Assembly (NCBI GenBank): GCA_963565915.1
Contig: OY751493.1
Span: 310,001-374,000 of the forward strand
Reading direction: 5' to 3'
DNA length: 64,000 bases
Source of the DNA: Entoloma clypeatum
Lineage: Eukaryota; Basidiomycota; Agaricomycetes; Agaricales; Entolomataceae
Shown: one piece after another, positions 23,460 through 33,422 of the stretch
Numbering within the stretch: position 1 is the stretch's first letter
Layout of the letters: each line of letters begins with the position of its first letter
Made by a program: the position numbers and the translations under genes
Notes under the pieces: generated by a model
Databases searched by the model: none
The model's input: the letters and a program-made list of their open reading frames with translations, nothing else
Told to the model about the DNA's origin: nothing

Positions 23460-26400
23460 TCACTTAGAATCCCGGGTAGGTTTCGTAAGTGGAGTATAAG
23501 GCTCTTTAAACTCCATCCGGAGTAGAGCACGGAATTTCTCAAATTCCTGGCAACCAAGTGGCTTGGTAAACATATCAGCCGGATTCTCTGTTCCCGGAAC
23601 GAACCGTGGTTCGATCAATCCATCTTGAACTCTATCACGTATAGCAAAGTGATGGATTGCTATATGTTTGGTTCTGCCTTCAGTGACAGGGTTTTGCGCA
23701 TTGAAAATCGCGCCTTGGTTATCTACATGGAACGGCATTTTGGTAATGTCCTGTAGTCCAAGCTCTTTGAAGAGATGAGTAACCCATTTGCACTCCCGCG
23801 AACATTCACTGGCAGCAACCATTTCCGCCTCAGTGGACGAATGTGCCACTGTCTTTTGCTTGCGACTTTTCCAAAGAACAAGTCCTCCTGCAAGCTTAAG
23901 GAAATATCCCGACTGGGATTTTCTATCAGATGGGTCTGATGCCCAGTCTGAATCTGTCCATGCTTCAAAGGAAGCTTTGGATCGACCATCATAGATTATA
24001 GAATAGTCTTGAGTACCGACAAGATATCTGATAATCCGTAGAGCATATTTCTCATGCTCTTTGGAAGGGTTTGCAGACATTTGTGACATTTTTGCAACTG
24101 CAAAAGCAATGTCCGGTCTCGTTCCAATGGACAAGTACAACAACGATCCAATGATCATTTGGTACCTTGTTTTGAGTGTGGGATCCACCTCCCCCTCGTT
24201 TGGTGCAGGGTAATAACCTTTTGGGAGTGGAGTGTCAGCAGCCTTTGCATTTTCTAAGCCAAAGCGCTTAATGATCTTCTTCAGGTATTCTGACTGATCG
24301 ATTGTTACGATCTGCTTTTCTGAATCTTGTCGTATTCTCATACGCAAGAATTCTTTAGCAATACCAAGATCATGACTTTCCCATTTATTTTTAAAGTCAG
24401 ATTTTATCTTGCGAACAAGATCTGGGTTTGATCCCATGAACAGGCCGTCATCAACATAGATCAAAGCGATTATCAAATCACCTGATTGTTTGTTGTGGTA
24501 AACAAAGACGCCTGAGTCAGTTCTACATCGAGTAAAACCTAGCTTCTCCATTGATGCATTGAGCGTGATCCACCACGCTCTCGCAGCCTGTTTTAGGCCA
24601 TAGAGTGCTTTTAATAAACGGATGACCTTCCGTTCTTGGCCTTTGACAACAAAGCCTTCGGGTTGATTCATATAGATTTCCTCATTGAGCTCTCCATAGA
24701 GAAAAGCTGATTTGACATCTACTCCTTCAATCACCCATCCTTCAAGCGCAGCTACGGCGAAGAGGATTCAGATAGTCTCGAAACGTATCACAGGTGAGAA
24801 GATCTCATCAAAATTGATACCCTCGATCTGTGAGAAACCCTTGGCAACGAGTCGTGCCTTCTTTCGTCCGTCAGTTTTGACGTCGAATACCCATCGATTT
24901 CTGATGGTTTTACGACCTTTAGGTAGGTCAACCAACTTAAAGACATTGCGCTTCCGGAGGGCTTCTAGTTCCTCACGGCATGCTGCTTTCCATTCAAGCT
25001 TTTCCTTTTCAGGTAGCTTATTTATGTCCTTCATTTGCCAAGACTTTGGGTCTTGTGGAATTTCGTCATATGCAGGGATTGCTTTAGATAGCAAGTGCGC
25101 AAGCATTTGTGACTGTCCTCCCCCTTCCCTAATATAGAGTGATTCCTCCATATCTATATCCGAATTCGGATTGGAATTGTTCTGATACATCTGAGGATCA
25201 GCGGAGCTAGTTGATGGAACAGCGCCAGATTGCTGGGGTCTGGTCTCCGATCGGGGATTATAGGTGTATCGCCGTGAATCCTCCTGAACGGTTCTGCTCC
25301 AATCACGCTGATTTTGACGCAAGGCCTCAGCCGGGTCATTCCCGTAAACATTTCCAGGATGCTGGGGTATAACCCGAGTGCGATGAGGACGATCAGTCTG
25401 TGGACGATAATCGCCTGGTAAGGTACGATCATCGTTTGGTGCATCTATGCGCACACGTTTCCCTGGATTGCGAGTCCGGGGAACCCACTGCTGATTCTCA
25501 GCGGTGTCCTGTCTGTTTGTTCCATCAGAAGTCTGACTGGAACCTTCGGGAAGCTGACCAGTTTGGTCGCTATTTGTATCAGGGAGGTTATGATTGTCAT
25601 TATGGGTTCCTGGATTAGACGGGTAACGTGAACCGCCAGGACCATGTGCATCATTGTCTTCCAAATGGAAATCGTCGGTTGGTAAATCAGACGGGCCATC
25701 ATGTCCATTTTCATCATCGTTTCCCATATCGTCTGATGTTGGATCATGGTATTGTGTTATCGAAGGTATTTTGTTCATTGTAGAACATTTTGGGAACAGC
25801 TGTTCATCAAACATTGCTGTGACACCTATGAAGATCCAGGTGTGTGATGTGTAGTCATCAACAAAGCTGATATAATAATTATATTTGCCATAAGTCGCCT
25901 TCTTGAATTGCTTTAAATCCGAATGGATTAGCTCAAGAGGTGCTTTAGCGCGTGTTTGAGATGGTGGGAAAGACTTTGAAGGCATCTTTCCAAGAGTGCA
26001 TCCTTTGCAGGGTCGCTCAGTGGACGGTTTGTCCACTCCATTGAAACCTTTGACATGTTTAGAAGCATGTCGCAGTACTTCATGTGAAGGGTGTCTGAAT
26101 CGCTTGTGCCAGGTGTCATAATCAACAGATTGTGAGACACTAAGACTAACCAAGTGTATTCGTTCCTTTTTAATGATCGTGGCATTTAGCCAATAAATCG
26201 ATTCATTTGCCTTATGAGGATAACACATAAACAAAGGAAGACCTGAATTGGTCTTTAGCGCGATCGAACCAAATCGTCCGCTAATTTCATTTCCTTGTTT
26301 AAGAATCTCGCCTACAGATAAAAGACGAACGTCTAAATCTGGTATGTAATAAACGGGTGATAGACGAGTTATTTTATTTTGTTCTCGCCCGTTTTTCTTG

Positions 26401-28112
26401 ATGGTGTGATTAATCAACACCGTTCCTTGTCCAAGGATCTGAATAGTGTGACCTTTCTGTGCAATTTGCACAGATTGACGATCTTTTAGTGGGGTATACT
26501 CAATGAAATCATTGATATCATAAGTAAAGTGCAATGATGCACCTGAATCAAGAATCCAATTGGATTGATTCTGTTTCTTACATTCAGCACAATTCGCATA
26601 ATGAGAATTTATTTGCGCTATAAGCGCGTGTACAGCAGGTGATAAAAATACATTGGACCGCCGTCCATTCACTCGTCTCCAAAGAGGCTTCTGTGAAGTA
26701 TTTGTCAACTGCATTGTACGTGCTGTTGAATGTGAAACATACCCCATGTCGTCGTTGTTTCCATCACCACGGGAAACTTCATACTCCATATAGTCATTGA
26801 CGTATCCTTCATCGTAATAGCCCCTTATGGTGGGGGCTATGTCTTCTGTCTCCATCTCATCGGCCCAGCTGATTCTACTCGGCGTTTCTTCGAAAACCGG
26901 AATGCGGTGATTCCGGGGGTCCATTGTCGGAGGCGCTGAGAGCGGCCTTGACATTGCAGCTTCATTGCGTTGAAGTGCAGGGACCTCAACGAGGCGAGTT
27001 AGATTCTGAGCTGTTGGAGGGACACCAATGCTGTTAGCTAGTGTGCGCACTCCATCCAGGTCCGTGAAAGGGCCTGGGCCAGGAATATTACCGATCGCAA
27101 GCGATTGGTTGTTCCTAATCCTCCAATCGGTGGATGATGAGGGGTGCAGAGTGAAGATAGACCCATTTCCGTAAATGACCGTGTTGGGTAAGGTCTGGAT
27201 CGGGAGCTGCCCATCAGGGGCGCTATCCATGGCAGAGGAGGCAAAATGCGCCTTCTCTTTACCTTTCCAGGGTCCTTTGCCCTTGGTCTTCCCGGCAGAA
27301 GTTCCTCGTCCCTTGCCTTTCCAGGGCTTGGAGTGCTGATGCGAATGCTGCTGGTTAGCAGCCGGTCCTTCCAAAGATCCCTGAGAGGGTCCAGTGCGAG
27401 GCTGGTACTTCGGGGGGTTAGGACGAGTGCGTTTTACCGCAGAGATTTTATTCACGTGAGCGCTTCCTTGGGACTGTGGAGCGTGCAGGTTTTTACGGAA
27501 GTATTCTGAGCGTACTTGCTCGATTACCTTCCCGATTTCGAGTACTGTGGACTGATTGCCGCCAGGCGCCACATAGTGCACCGCATCAAAGAGGATGCTG
27601 TGTACTAGACCATCATAGCCCTGAGGCAGTCCATTCAGGATCATCATGATCCGGACGAACTTGGGGATATCTATGTGGTTGTGCTCGAGTCGCTGAAATA
27701 GGGTCTGCATCTTATCGATGCCAGATAAAGGATCGGCGGGAGAAAGAGAGGTGCGGAGGAGTTGCTGAAAATCAGCAAAGACGGTGGACGGGCCGACCGT
27801 GGACAGTTTAGTGGCGATCAGGTCCCACATCTCCTTGGAGGTTTTAGCTCCCTTGATGTGATGGACGAGAGAGTCCGAAATGGACATCTGGATTAGGCCT
27901 TGGGCCTGATCATCCTGCTCATGCCAAGTGTTTAACTTGTCTTGGAAATCTGTCTCTTTAGGATCACCCGGGATTTTCTTATCGCCGGTGACGATCCTCC
28001 ACACTTTAGCTGCCTTCAGGTAGGCGCTCATCTTCTCCTGATAGATGGAGAAGTTTGTGGTGGTGAGCTTGGGAACGGAGGAAGCAAGGTCGAGTTTCGA
28101 GTTTGAAGACAT
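23460..28112 (-). pseudogene. Copia gag-pol polyprotein (IN-core deletion, one TGA)
   Basis: Start chosen at 28112 (MSSNSKLDLASSVPKLT); an in-frame Met 33 bp upstream is possible. Gag of the UBN2 type (KEMWDLIATKLS; ILNGLPQGYDGLVHSILF). Protease WILDSGASLHF. Integrase zinc region HKRFRHPSHE...CKGCTLGK then DYTSHTWI, after which it jumps straight to FIGVTAMFDEQLFP: the second D and the E of the DDE triad and the KNR-type region are missing (junction near 25838). TGA at 24768-24770 interrupts ...FSPVIRFETI where Arg is expected; the frame resumes immediately. RT has the conserved FLYGEL, YGLKQAARAWW and YVDDGLFMGS (YVDD active site). RNase H: TDSDWASDPSDRKS, SSTEAEMVAA, and KHIAIHHFAIRD near the end. 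Stop 23460-23462. Confidence 0.92.
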
Positions 28113-28201
28113 GATGATGCTGCGAAACATAAATAGAGTCAGCATATGAAATATCGAAAAAGCGCATCAGAAAATAAATAGACGAGCTGCCTTGTCGATC
28201 A

Positions 28202-29038
28202 TCATTCTTCGTTCTCTGTTTGGTCTAGTGGTAGCATATGAAATGCCATCACTAATTCTACCCAATCGTCATGTGCGCCCTGAGTGCGATGTTGCCCACA
28301 GGTGCAAGATCCTCCCTGAATAGGGAGCATGACTTCATTCGCTCTGTTCGCCGCCTCAATTAAGGGGTCATTATCTGGCAACCGAATTTGTCGGGCCGGA
28401 GGCGAAAGAGGAGGTGCCCCGTGTGCTTCAGGGATGGTCCCATCATCAACATACACGGGTGGAGAATCCGTGGGATCTCCATCTTGGGTAGGTACTGCAA
28501 CAGGTACCTCAGTACGGCGATTACGCCGTCTGCGGTTTTGAACTTGAGTCCTGGCTGATCCTGCATCACACGTAGTACACGAGTAGTCAAAGGTGGTGTT
28601 GTCTATGCAATGCCTTGGGCAATGCTGACTGTCAACAACAAGTTGTCGACACACCCCACATCGTGCAACGATGCGTCCATTGTCATCAAGACCTGAAGGG
28701 ACTGAGCCCTGTGCCGTTGGCACCATATGGACTTGCTCTCGTGATACGATCATTGTGACAGGGATTCTCTCAAGTAATCGATCAAGAATGGCCCACTGAA
28801 AGGTACATTCAATACCTCGAATGCTGCGAGGTTCACCGTTGAGGGAACCGTCGAGCTCGATGTATTCGATACTGAGAAAACCAGTCTCCAGGCTAGCATA
28901 CAAAGCGGATGTTGCCAATAATAGTGCAAAAGCTAAGATACTTAGAGCATGCGGCGCTAGGGCCGGGGCCCATAACCTAATGATGTAACCGACGTAGGCA
29001 GCCCAAAGGGCGCTCAAGACGTAGCGGTACGAAGGCAT
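28202..29038 (-). CDS. Copia accessory ORF: LTR-started membrane/Cys-rich protein
   Basis: Open frame of 278 codons upstream of gag and in the same sense. The only plausible ATG (29038) lies in the 5' LTR, so about 20 residues (MPSYRYVLSALWAAYVGYII) are LTR-encoded and the next codons run through the PBS. Two hydrophobic stretches (YVLSALWAAYVGYIIRLW; ALSILAFALLLATSALYA) suggest membrane insertion. Then comes a Cys/His cluster CGVCRQLV..QHCPRHC and CTTC, possibly zinc-binding, then a basic RRRRNRR patch, an acidic/Pro linker, and CTCGQH near the end. It stops 90 bp before the preferred gag start (28112). I do not recognise the family; it is not an integrase, protease or obvious envelope. The intact frame in an element whose pol is damaged is notable, but the element is young. 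Confidence 0.7.
   Translation of the reverse strand: MPSYRYVLSALWAAYVGYIIRLWAPALAPHALSILAFALLLATSALYASLETGFLSIEYIELDGSLNGEPRSIRGIECTFQWAILDRLLERIPVTMIVSREQVHMVPTAQGSVPSGLDDNGRIVARCGVCRQLVVDSQHCPRHCIDNTTFDYSCTTCDAGSARTQVQNRRRRNRRTEVPVAVPTQDGDPTDSPPVYVDDGTIPEAHGAPPLSPPARQIRLPDNDPLIEAANRANEVMLPIQGGSCTCGQHRTQGAHDDWVELVMAFHMLPLDQTENEE
28966..28977 (-). other. Primer-binding site, half-tRNA initiator-Met type
   Basis: Directly after the 5' LTR the sense strand reads GGTTATGGGCCC. Its complement GGGCCCATAACC is the anticodon stem-loop of eukaryotic initiator tRNA-Met (CAT anticodon). Drosophila copia and yeast Ty5 are known to prime from this internal part of tRNA-iMet rather than from the tRNA 3' end. 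The site also lies inside the reading frame of the accessory ORF. Confidence 0.75.
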
Positions 29039-29324
29039 GTTGGAAGCTCTACTAACCTGGTGAAGAGTAACTATAGGAGAACTAGAAGCTATACTAGCGG
29101 TTAGTTAACTCAAAGAACTGGGTGTTCAAGAGGTTAGGATTCATCGTACTAAATATATGGGTATTTATACTAATCCAATATACGCACGGACCATTGCACA
29201 AACAATACATAAACAAGTCATGCGTCCGTGGTTATACCATAAACTCACATATATGGCAATAGTGACTTATAGTCACTTCCTGTGACAAGCACATGGTGCG
29301 ACATATCTGGCGATATATTCAACA
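28978..29324 (-). repeat. Copia 5' LTR
   Basis: 347 bp, with two single-base differences from the 3' LTR (near 29155 and 29181 in this copy). The ATG of the accessory ORF lies inside it at 29038-29036. Confidence 0.93.
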
Positions 29325-29331
29325 CATATTA

Positions 29332-29639
29332 CTCCTCTAGCGTATCTTAGTTCTGACCTATTTAAAGAGAACACTGCTTGCTACGTCTACAATCCCTCAC
29401 AAGATAGCGGAATTGACCTCACAGGAATCCGGCATCGCAAAATATTTACCAAGATCATCAACTATCTCATCACCGGTATCACAGAAAAAGAAATCGATCA
29501 TGGACATAAGCCAGAGCTAACAGTGTGGAAGGGCAAAGTGCGAGGATTCAAACAACAGCTTGTGGCCGAGCTCGGGAGGTATGCTCATGGCCAGTACCCT
29601 TACAACCATACAATCACCAAAGTTGATGATGTCTTGGCT
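29332..29639 (+). pseudogene. hAT-like transposase remnant, part 1
   Basis: One frame of about 100 codons without Met start (AYLSSDLFKENTACYVYNP; RKIFTKIINYLITGIT; ELGRYAHGQYPYNH; TKVDDVLA). It is cut on the left by the Copia insertion and on the right by Gypsy A, and continues at 44384. Assigned to the hAT C-terminal region mainly because of the motif in part 2. Confidence 0.5.
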
Positions 29640-30198
29640 TGTCATAACCATACGATTCACATCCGACTTATCCAACGACTCCGACGATTCATCCACTCCA
29701 ACATCCGCTCCAACAACATTCTATTTATATTGAATATACTTCTACTACGTAACATCTCAACCATACTTACAAGTAGACATATGTTGTTCACTTTTCATTT
29801 GCTACTCTCCGTACTCTGAATGTTCCGATGGTCAACTCCGATATCTGCACATCACTTATAGTAATGCTGATCATTCTAGTCTACTATAAATAGTGTACAA
29901 ACCTGTCGTAGAACCTCAGTTCAAATATCATATGTTATACCTCATTCACATCCGTCTCTACTTGCCTTTGAGCATTCTCTCTGTCACCTCTGCTCATCTG
30001 CTCATCTGCTCATCTGCTCATCTGCTCATCCGACATCCGCCAATCCGAAATTGAGGACCACGTCAAAGAGTGGGGCGCAACGCACAAGTTGAAGCCAGGT
30101 CCTTTCTGCCAACATCGCACTTACCGCATTCCGCTCCTCCGCTACTCCGCTCCGACTCGTCCGACGTTCTCCGATGTTGAGAAACATGCTACGTGACA
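29640..30198 (+). repeat. Gypsy A 5' LTR
   Basis: 559 bp with TATAAATA at 29885-29892. It contains about five tandem copies of the 8-mer GCTCATCT (29994-30032), against two or three in the other LTRs of this family, which explains most of the length difference. Confidence 0.92.
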
Positions 30199-30249
30199 GT
30201 ATATTTGAACTACCACCATTCTTTGATTTACCCAACAACCTCTACCCAC

Positions 30250-31526
30250 ATGTCTCAAACCCGTAATACAGTTCGAACAACTAGGACTGCTCGTGCAGCA
30301 GCAGAACGTTCATCCTCCACACCACGCTCTGCTTTTCTTCAAGGAACATGCAATGTAACCATTACCCCTCGAGGAGCCACAGCATCATCATCCGCTCCTA
30401 CCCCCGGACCATCCGTTCCTCCACCCTCTTCCGACTCTCAGCTCCCACCACTTTCTGCCAGTCCTCCACTAAACCCACCAACGGAACCCTCCGCACCTCT
30501 AAATTCTGGCTTATTCGGCGGACCTCCAGGAGGATCTCCTTCTCCTTCCGACGGTAGTTTACATGGAGATTTGGATGACTCCGATTCCAATCCAGATCAG
30601 GAACCAAATCTAGCTGAAGCCATTCTGCTCATGACCAAAGAGTTGAAATGTCGAGATACAAAGAAGAAAAAGTCGTATGCCAATGAACCGGATATCTTCG
30701 ACGGATCCGATCCGCGCAAACTCTCCGCATTCATTTTACAATGCAAACTTTACTTCTCCGACAATGACAACTTCGACTCAGAACATTCCAAAGTCAACTT
30801 TGCCATGTCTTACTTCCGAGGCACAGCACTCGAATTTTTTGAACCCTTCATTCTTGACGATGATGAACCCAATTGGCGGGGTTCTTTCCCCGAGTTCGTC
30901 CGACTTCTCCGCTCCGAGTTTGGTACCATTGACCCTCAGGGCGAAGCCGAAGAACAGTTGGACAACCTACGGATGAAGGAAAATCAAAAGATATTGAAGT
31001 ACAACATTGAATTCCAAAGTCTTGCTACCAAGACTGACTGGGATGAAAACTCCCTCCGACACCGCTACTACGTCGGACTTCCAGATCAGATCAAGGACAT
31101 CAACCCAAGATCAAGTCTTTACCAGACCTACGATCCGTGGCTCATACTATTGACGCTCGCTACTGGGAACGTCAACGAGAGAAATCCAGAACCGATAAAC
31201 CGACTCCCAAGTCTGACAAGAAACAATCCGCTCCGAACCAATCCACTCCACAAACATCATCAACCAAATCCTCCGCTCCCGCTTCCACTTCCACATCTGC
31301 TCCGAAACCCAACCTCTCCAGTAAATTAGGCAAAGATGGCAAACTGACATATCAAGAATGCAAACGTTGTTTCGATAATAACCTTTGCTTATTCTGCGGT
31401 AGCGTCGGACACGCTGTCAAGGACTGTCCCAAGTCCACCTCCTCCGCTTCCAAGGCTAAAGGGAAAGCCGCCCAAGTTGGCACTCAAGCCAAGGAAAAAG
31501 GTAAGGAGATTGAGTCAAAAAAATAG
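30250..31526 (+). pseudogene. Gypsy A gag (one frameshift)
   Basis: Capsid polyprotein. Start ATG 30250 (MSQTRNTVRTTRTARAAAER); an in-frame ATG at 30193 is inside the LTR and less likely. Pro/Ser-rich N-terminus, then retrotransposon Gag domain (SYANEPDIFDGSDPRKLSAF; VNFAMSYFRGTALEFFEPFI; RLLRSEFGTIDPQGEAEEQL; YYVGLPDQIKD). A one-base frameshift near 31135 shifts it to the frame IDARYWERQREKSR, which continues through the zinc knuckle CLFCGSVGHAVKDC and ends at TAG 31524-31526 next to a slippery A7. Confidence 0.88.
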
Positions 31527-31558
31527 GCAGTGGTCCTCATGAAGCACGGTCTGAGGAC
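31517..31558 (+). promoter_or_regulatory. Programmed -1 frameshift signal between gag and pol
   Basis: Gag ends tcA AAA AAA TAG: heptamer A_AAA_AAA (31517-31523) in the correct phase, followed by a 9-nt spacer and a stem of GTCCTCA (31533-31539) with TGAGGAC (31552-31558) around a 12-nt loop. The protease frame is exactly -1 relative to the gag 3' frame and is open from the slip site. This is the canonical X_XXY_YYZ plus structure arrangement. Confidence 0.7.
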
Positions 31559-32481
31559 TGCGTTGACTCTCTCTGTGCCTCCGCTCCCATCCGACTTAAC
31601 ACGTCCGCTCTCTCTGATCTGAAATCTTTACGTATCAATATCTCATCTTCTTTTTTCTCTTCAGATTCTGTCCCAGCACTTATTGATTCAGGATCTACCC
31701 ACTGTTTTATTGACATTAACTTTTCCTCCGCTTATGATCTTCCGACCTCCGCTATTCTGCCTTTAGAACTAAAGCTTTTCGATGGTTCTTCTAATGTGTT
31801 TATCACTCAAGTTGTAACAATACCTATATGTTTTCCTTCAGGTGAATCTTTCGAACAGGATTTTTATGTTACTCCGCTCAACTCCACTTCTTCCGTGGTT
31901 CTTGGATACAACTGGCTCACCCGACACAATCCTATGATTGACTGGATATTGGGCAGTATCACTTTCCATCCACAGATGCAAAAAGAGCTGTTTCCGACAT
32001 CGACGTCGACCTCCTCCCAAGGTAGGACAGCTACGCTTCCTCCTCCGGAACCTCCGATCGTACCTCCACAGTCTGCTCCGCAGATTTCACTCATTAACGC
32101 AGCCACATTTATGAGGGCATGCAAATTGTCTGGTACACAATCCTTTCGACTTCACCTTTCGACTCCCTCCGTTTCCGCTCACTCCGCATCCACTTCCGAC
32201 ACCCCCGACTTGACAAACGTACCCAAAGAATACCACGACTATGCTGACGTCTTCAGTAAAGGAAAAGCAGACACTCTTCCACCCCACCGTCCCTACGCCT
32301 CAAGATCGAACTTGAAGAGGGCTCCGCTCCTCTGTTCGGTCTGATCTACTCCCTTTCACAAACCGAACTCAATGCCCTCCATGAATTCATTGATGAACAC
32401 CTCACCATTGGATTCATCCGACCCTCTTCCTCTCCGCACGGTGCTCCCGTCCTTTTCATTCATAAAAAGGATGGCTCCCTT

Positions 32482-32883
32482 TGTTATGCTTAACAAACCG
32501 TTCCAAGGTTCGGGCAGAGTATGCAGGAAAGTGGAAAGGCAAAGAGCAAAGTGATTGCTAAATCTAAGGAATCTACTATAGTACAAGAGGTTTATATAGG
32601 TACTGACTATAGGCAGTAGTGGATGAGCCAGTACTGCGGAAGGCAGTGCGCATGAGTAAGGCGACTGCGGAAGGCTATGTACAGTGAGTAAGCTGACTGC
32701 AGAAAGTGAGTCAGCGCGGGAGCGAAGTATACTAAAGGGGATGATGAAGTAATGTAATGAGTCAGACTGGGAATCGAAGGTTGCGAAAGTAGACATTGGA
32801 CATAGTGAGTTCGTAAGAGGGCGCCGAGTCGGGCTGATAAGTAAAAGATATGATGTGGTCCTCATACCGTAGAGTCCATAACA
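32482..32883 (-). repeat. Gypsy B 3' LTR
   Basis: 402 bp. On the plus strand it reads TGTTATGCTTAACAAACC to GAGTCCATAACA. Related LTRs lie at 38732, 40699, 56529 and 57201. Confidence 0.92.
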
Positions 32884-32917
32884 TGTTCCCCTCTCCAAGC
32901 TCTGTGTCCTCACAGAG

Positions 32918-33289
32918 TCACTGTCCCCATCCCTCGTTGTTGCCGGGATCGGACCAGTTCGGACTTTCCTTGAGGCTCCAATCATATATCAACTCCTCGT
33001 TGATGGCTACGGCGAGTTCAAGGCCTTTGATGGCCAGCCGAATGCGTCGATTTTCGATGACGAGGGTGCTGGTGTAATTCCCGAGAACCTGTTTCTCTTC
33101 GGGAGTTGGGGCGACGGGGAGATTGGACAACGAATGAAGTCGGATATTCATCTGGCGATGAAGGAGATCGGCGAGGGAAGTTTCAAGGGCATGGATTTGG
33201 TCTCTCATGGAGAGCGCTTCGTTCATAAGGGCAGCAATGGCGGGGTTAATGTCGGCGGTGGAGGTGAAGGTGACAATGGTGTTTGACAT
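32918..33289 (-). CDS. Gypsy B 3' accessory ORF
   Basis: 123-codon sense ORF between the chromodomain stop and the 3' LTR, starting MSNTIVTFTSTADINPAI. A helical stretch (NEALSMRDQIHALETSLADL; VIENRRIRLAIKGLELAVAI) suggests a coiled coil; it ends DPGNNEGWGQ. The open frame extends upstream to 33460, overlapping the end of pol, but 33289 is the most natural start. No family recognised. The reading frame is intact although pol is not, yet at this length chance openness is possible. Confidence 0.5.
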   Translation of the reverse strand: MSNTIVTFTSTADINPAIAALMNEALSMRDQIHALETSLADLLHRQMNIRLHSLSNLPVAPTPEEKQVLGNYTSTLVIENRRIRLAIKGLELAVAINEELIYDWSLKESPNWSDPGNNEGWGQ

Positions 33290-33422
33290 GGTGGTGAGGA
33301 TGGTTGAGAGGTAAAAGAAGAATGGGGTGGCTATATTGGGCAGGGAGAAGACTAGAGCGGGGAACTCGGTGTGTGGTTGACTGATGAGGTCGATACTGCC
33401 ATGGGTTTTGAGAACTCGTCTT

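Larger units (their letters stand above)
23106..29324 (-). mobile_element. Copia (Ty1/copia) LTR retrotransposon, nearly complete
   Basis: 6219-bp element on the minus strand flanked by the 5-bp target duplication CATAT (23101-23105 and 29325-29329). Two 347-bp LTRs differ at only about two positions, so the insertion is young. In sense order: 5' LTR, PBS, extra ORF, gag-PR-(IN)-RT-RNaseH, purine tract GTGAGGGGGAG (23453-23463), 3' LTR. RT lies after IN, the Copia order. It is inactivated by a deletion in the integrase core and one TGA. It sits beside a decayed hAT-like transposase. Confidence 0.95.

Noticed and set aside
29990..30035. Possible CRISPR-like array (regular 8-bp repeats)
   Set aside because: No spacers; a simple tandem repeat inside an LTR in a eukaryotic sequence.
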